From the NCBI GenBank assembly GCA_029864165.1, contig JAOTTZ010000059.1, forward strand, positions 1 to 8,184: a DNA stretch of 8,184 nucleotides, read 5' to 3'. Shown here piece by piece: positions 6,606-8,184 of this stretch (positions are counted from its first letter, which is position 1; each line of letters starts with the position of its first letter). The translations under genes were made by a program, and so were the position numbers. This DNA is from Burkholderiaceae bacterium. GTDB lineage: Bacteria; Pseudomonadota; Gammaproteobacteria; Burkholderiales; Burkholderiaceae_C. The notes below the pieces were generated by a model, which did not search any database, was not told the origin of the DNA, and saw only the letters and a program-made list of their open reading frames with translations.

Positions 6606-8184
<1,579 letters not shown>

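Overview
This is a GC-rich, gene-dense bacterial window, and every gene I can support reads on the + strand. The gene mix suggests a proteobacterium, most likely beta- or gammaproteobacterial. It has a class I fructose-bisphosphate aldolase, a fused HAD/GH65 disaccharide-phosphorylase-type enzyme, a zwf-type glucose-6-phosphate dehydrogenase, and the first gene of an 'alternate' (N-type) F1Fo-ATPase operon. The lineage is inferred from gene content only.

Layout. 43-1065 is an intact class I aldolase. 1106-4318 is a 1070-residue fusion of a beta-phosphoglucomutase-like HAD domain with a GH65 phosphorylase-like domain. 4319-4468 is a short scar carrying what reads as the last ~45 codons of a short-type 6-phosphogluconate dehydrogenase (gnd). 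4470-5873 is glucose-6-phosphate dehydrogenase, with an altered active-site signature. 5878-6165 is a HAD hydrolase cut to its N-terminal 95 residues. 6166-6322 holds a probable fragment of the N-terminus of glucose-6-phosphate isomerase (pgi). It is joined at about 6321 to a broken second copy of the aldolase (6321-6605), which has two frameshifts and a 276-base deletion that removes the Schiff-base lysine. 6688-8175 is the beta subunit of an alternate F1Fo-ATPase behind a very strong ribosome binding site. The start of its epsilon subunit (8165 onward) runs off the window.

How the genes fit together. The left 6 kb looks like a central sugar-phosphate operon. GH65 phosphorolysis of an alpha-glucoside would give beta-glucose 1-phosphate, the HAD domain could isomerise it to glucose 6-phosphate, and Zwf would oxidise that. 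The aldolase serves lower glycolysis/gluconeogenesis. The ancestral operon apparently also held gnd, a complete HAD gene, pgi and a second aldolase, and these survive only as scars. The main discovery here is this graveyard of deletions and frameshifts between intact genes, ending about 80 bases before the N-ATPase operon. I see no CRISPR array, tRNA, rRNA, transposase or convincing terminator.
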